From Adiantum capillus-veneris (lineage: Eukaryota > Streptophyta > Polypodiopsida > Polypodiales > Pteridaceae): DNA of 60,000 nt. The translations under genes were made by a program, and so were the position numbers. Each line of letters starts with the position of its first letter. The stretch's first letter is position 1. Under the pieces are notes generated by a model. The model did no database searches, was not told where the DNA came from, and saw only the letters and a list, made by a program, of their open reading frames with translations. Below, in pieces: positions 56,511 to 60,000 of the stretch. The stretch spans positions 10,985,648 through 11,045,647 of the forward strand of contig CM043968.1 in NCBI GenBank assembly GCA_014529385.2. The letters are read 5' to 3'.

Positions 56511-57803
56511 ACGCTGAAGGAGGCAGTGAGGAAGTGGTACTACCATTACCCGGCTTGCCAGCTCCGATCCTATAATTAACTACTTAAAGCCTTCAGACTG
56601 GAATATTCTGAGAAAAGAGGTGATGAGGATATTCTTTGTGAACTGGATAAGATTAAGCAGAGGAAATTGTCAGTCCGAAGCTATGTTAAAAAAATCAAGG
56701 AGCTGACAAGGCAGCTACAGGAACCACCATCAAAAAAGCGACTACGAGCATGGTTCTTGAATGGCTTTTGCAGCAAGAAGCTTAGGGAGCAAAAGGTACT
56801 AGCACCGACAAAGAAATTCAATGATTTGGTGCAACGAGCCTTGAAGCTGGAGCAACAAGCTAAGAAGGAAAAGGGCCATAGGAAGAGGAGGTCCAGTAGT
56901 AGCAGTCCTTCTACTGATGGCTCTGATTCAAGCGGAGTTTCCAGTAATTCTGAGAGTAGCTCTGATGAGATTAAGACTAAGGATAATCCTAAAAAGGGGT
57001 CTTGAGCTAGGAAGATTGAAGAGATGGCTCGGCAAATTACTGAGATTAGCCAGACCAGACAACCGATGAGAAGAATGGAGACTTGGTGTTCAAAATGTAA
57101 ATCTAAGGACCATGTTTCCAATGAGTGCCCACAGTGTACTTATTGTAAAGCCTATGGCCATTTATGGAATAAGTGTGGCATTAGGATTCATCATTTCAAA
57201 AAGGGCAAAGAATTGTCAGTGGTGGCATTTACCAATGCCGAACCAGTAAGAGTGGAAATTGCCAACGCTTCTCAGGAGGAGAAACCAGGTACCAATGATA
57301 CTGGTCCATGGCATGACAGATACCAAGAGGGTACTGGCCGAGGCCGGGGCCGGGGGCGTGGTAACTTCCAAAGTTGAAGTATGAGTTTCTATACTTGTGG
57401 AAAGTATGGGCATTTCGTGGCTCAATGTCCAGACACACCTGGGATTGCGGCTACTGAGGTGAAGATACCAGAGCCAGTTCCAGTACGAGCAGTTACACGG
57501 AGCAAAGGAGTAGTGATTGAGGAAATCCGAGAGATTCCAGAAAAACCAGTCACTACTGAAAGCAGAAAATGGGCTCAACAGAGAGAGGTATGGAAGGCTA
57601 AGGGTAAAGAAAAGGTGGTTGATGAATGGCAAGAGCAGAGAGAACTCGCAACAAAAATCACAAAGGATTTAGCAAGAAGCTGCCAGAGTAGCGAGAGAGT
57701 TCTGAAGCACGGGTCATTTAGAAGATACCAACCCAATCTACTGAGACAGATCAGTCAAATCCTAGCATACGTGAGACCATGTTGGCTGCAGTACAAGGGA
57801 TGA
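56511..57803 (+). pseudogene. gag capsid and zinc-knuckle region
   Basis: EYSEKRGDEDILCELDKIKQ and SVRSYVKKIKELTRQL are capsid motifs. A K/S-rich stretch is followed by CSKCKSKDHVSNECPQCTYC and CKAYGHLWNKC, then, after a stop at 57375, CGKYGHFVAQC. These are three nucleic-acid-binding knuckles, of which the first is atypical. Confidence 0.7.
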
Positions 57804-57844
57804 TTGAAGAGTTGGGAGTTGATAGAGGATCTTAAGGCACTAAA

Positions 57845-58400
57845 ATGAAGGAATGGCATTGTGAAGATATTACCAGTTCTTTAAGCTCCGACAACAACTT
57901 TGATCATGAGAAAGAGGAAATTCATGTAAAATTTTATGACAGAATCCAGAAACTCAATGTGGAGCGAGAAGACATTAGAACTTTGCTTGACGTAGCGAAA
58001 TTCATCAGACATCGAAGAAAGGCTGAGACGGAGGCCCAAACAATTGACTGGACGATTGTTAGAGATGATGAAGTGCCGCTAATTCAGGTAGATTATAAAG
58101 TTCAAAAAAAATGGGAACCACTCTCGAGTGTCATTCTGGATGGAGGAGCAAGAGTAAACATCATGGGAGTACATCTTCAGCAGAGGATGGGCATCACAAA
58201 CCTGAAGCCAGCACCTTTCAAAGTGTGGGTGGCAGACCATCGAGTAGTGCAAGCTACTGGTATGATTAAAAATATGCCGATATGAGTGGGCAAGGAGAAG
58301 TTCAAGACCAATTTTCTAGTTCTCGATGTGCAAGGAGCATATGGAATGCTACTAGGGCGTCCGAACGACACAGGCTGTTCACGACTATGCTAATCAAACT
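57845..58400 (+). pseudogene. Protease of the plus-strand gypsy element
   Basis: SSVILDGGARVNIMG is the catalytic loop, with DGG in place of DSG/DTG. KVWVADHRVVQATGMI fits the flap region, and after a stop at 58283 AYGMLLGRP is the C-terminal motif. The substitution at the middle position makes activity doubtful. Confidence 0.65.
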
Positions 58401-58929
58401 CTGACTCTACAAGGGGCCAAACAGAATCCAGATTCAGGCAAACAACACTAGAAGCTGGAAAAAGGAGCTGAGACCTAAAGAACTAGGACACAAGTATAAG
58501 GTCAAGAAGATTGAAAGGATGTTAGCAGATCTAAATACTTTTCCTTTAGCAGAAATTGATCTTAATGCAGTTCTACTAAACAAGGAGCAGGCTGACAAAC
58601 AGAAGAAGCAGTTTCCAGACTAGTTTACTGAACTCAATTCACGAGAACATTCAATTCAGTTAACCGCAAGGCCGAAAGGATCCATTGAATCCAGCACGCC
58701 AGATGAGCCAGCACATTCTGGGGAGGACACGAAAAATTAGAACAGTGATTTGGAACTCAGAGGACTGTCTTGGGATTACGCCAAAGAGTCAACCAAGAGA
58801 AAGGGCGGTGGGCCCAATTGGTTACTCCCAGATGATCAAGAGATCGAGGAATGGAATCTAGGCTCTGAAGACAACCCTAGAATGATCAAAGTTAACAAAC
58901 ATCTGAGTGAGCCTCAAGGAGAGTGTGGT

Positions 58930-59985
58930 GCAAGTTCTGGGGTGCTCTCCCTTGCTCCAGATTTTCAATCTGCTCCTCAACCTCCCTTAATTCAATTTTT
59001 ACCTTAATTAGTTCATCTTTTGACCTTGCAGTATCCAACATTTGTCCCATACAATTGACAATAGTATTCCATGATGACTAAATGAGTACTGAACAACCAT
59101 CCTTAACTATTGTTGGGTCAGAATCAGTTGGCTCATAGACTGTGACAGGAGCCATATAAGGTAATGCAACATAATCAGATTTTTGCAATAGGAGACGTCC
59201 CTTGAGCATATGAGTCTGCAGCTATTGTAACCTGTCTTTCTTTTTCAAATGCAGGGCTTCTTCCTTGTATGGGATGGAGGCTTTTCCAAGTGGTTTGGAG
59301 AAGCTGGGTCTTTGCCCTTATCAATCTGGTCTGTTCACTGCTCAGGACTGGCCCTTTCTGACTGATCTTGTCCAATACTGGTGGTTACTGAGATCCGGCC
59401 TGCTGACTGGTTGATTCCACCAGTGGTCTGGTTAGTTTGTTGTTTAGTCTGGTACACTGGAATCCTTTCAGTAGACACTGTTTTGACTTGACTTTCCAGC
59501 TGCTTCAAGAGATGAGTGCTCTTAGTCAGTGTCGTCCTTGGCTTCTTTGAACTGCTAGCTTCATCTTGTTTAGCCTTCCTTTTCAGTCCAATTGGTGGTT
59601 GACTGACTTTCTGGCTCTTCTTCATCTGATGACAAGTCTATATTTTTGGATAGTGGAAACGGATTCTGACTCCAAACCATTCTCACCTGATCATGGGTGT
59701 TTAGAGCAGTTGCCCAATACAGAAACTGCCAAACATACCAAGCCTTGAATACACTTTGAGATTTTAGCTTGGAAGTTTGTTGAAGCACATTGTGCGACAA
59801 TATCTGGTAGAGGTTGATAGAGACTTTGGAATCCAATCTTTTTGCTAAAAGCATGGCAAAAAGTTTCTCTGACACATGCATATGTCGGGTTATTCTTCAG
59901 ACTCACAGCTTTAGCCACAAGTCGATAGGCAGTGGGAGCTTCCAGTCCTGCGAGACTGGAATCCCTTGCGCACTGGCTTTCCTTT
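58930..59985 (-). pseudogene. Minus-strand retroelement-type ORF with coiled coil, frameshifted
   Basis: Reading leftward from the window edge: a helical segment (59881-59700, KLFAMLLAKRLDSKVSINLY), an acidic DLSSDEEEPESQS patch, a K/S-rich basic stretch (KRKAKQDEASSSKKPRTTL), and a coiled coil at about 59030-58960 (DELIKVKIELREVEEQIENL). At least three frameshifts or stops separate them. The makeup resembles the post-integrase coiled-coil region at 13.7-15.8 kb, so it may be the 3' part of another minus-strand gypsy element that continues beyond the window. Confidence 0.4.
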
Positions 59986-60000
59986 TTCTCTTAGCAGCAT

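Larger units (their letters stand above)
55016..58930 (+). mobile_element. Plus-strand Ty3/gypsy element, 5' portion
   Basis: It starts TGTAGATGGCTCAGAC at the end of the TNP2 fragment and has TATAAATA at 55118-55125 and a leader to about 55540. Then come an RNase H-like domain, gag, zinc knuckles, protease and the pre-RT spacer (WNLGSEDNPRMIKVNKHL). It breaks off at about 58920, where minus-strand coding of another element begins. The exact LTR end and primer site are not clear. Frames contain stops. Confidence 0.7.

Overview
The window looks like nuclear DNA of a land plant with a large, transposon-packed genome. The signs are plant-type Ty3/gypsy polyproteins with tRNA-Asp- and tRNA-Met-type primer sites, En/Spm (CACTA) genes of the TNP2 and transposase_24 kinds, GT-AG introns, low GC and long microsatellites. 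I see no convincing ordinary host gene, rRNA or tRNA. The species cannot be told from the sequence; a non-flowering plant is only a guess.

Region 1 (1-6.8 kb) is the most unusual. Three gene models look intact. On the + strand is a spliced gene for a 498-residue protein I do not recognise (93-1667). On the - strand is an intronless gene for a 298-residue protein whose last 95 residues are a histone H3 fold and whose first residues copy the H3 tail (3555-2659). Also on the - strand is a four-exon gene for an 894-residue DDE transposase-like protein with an N-terminal coiled coil (6639-3722). The first two converge on an approximately 840-bp inverted repeat, each arm of which carries its own near-perfect 170-bp hairpin. 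I read this as a DNA transposon or similar mobile unit that carries its own H3-like histone; its ends are not visible. This is the candidate undescribed system.

Region 2 (6.8-13.6 kb) is AT-rich DNA, a degenerate retroelement with a primer-binding-like site at 10061-10074, and the 3' part of a CACTA element ending in CCTCTTGTAGTG at 13613. Region 3 (13.6-24.7 kb) is a decayed minus-strand Ty3/gypsy element with gag, zinc knuckles, protease, RT, RNase H and integrase. After integrase it has a second retropepsin-like domain and a coiled-coil region.

Region 4 (24.8-52.7 kb) is a direct duplication of one composite block (copy 1 24842-35757, copy 2 39467-52650). The block is an older CACTA TNP2 gene broken by an LTR (30464-31407 / 42332-43274) and by a second CACTA element with a GAC target duplication (31528-33312 / 43411-50122). 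Beside the LTR lies a spaced array of six 22-bp palindromes. Copy 1 later gained a 2.7-kb LTR-like insert; copy 2 carries a 1.76-kb insert and a much longer CACTA body. A truncated minus-strand gypsy element (35758-39466) separates the copies.

Region 5 (52.7-60 kb) holds a poly-G run, a third diverged TNP2 copy, and a plus-strand gypsy element in which an RNase H domain precedes gag in one reading frame. The window ends in a frameshifted minus-strand coding region with a coiled coil. Apart from region 1, nearly every coding stretch is interrupted by stops or frameshifts.
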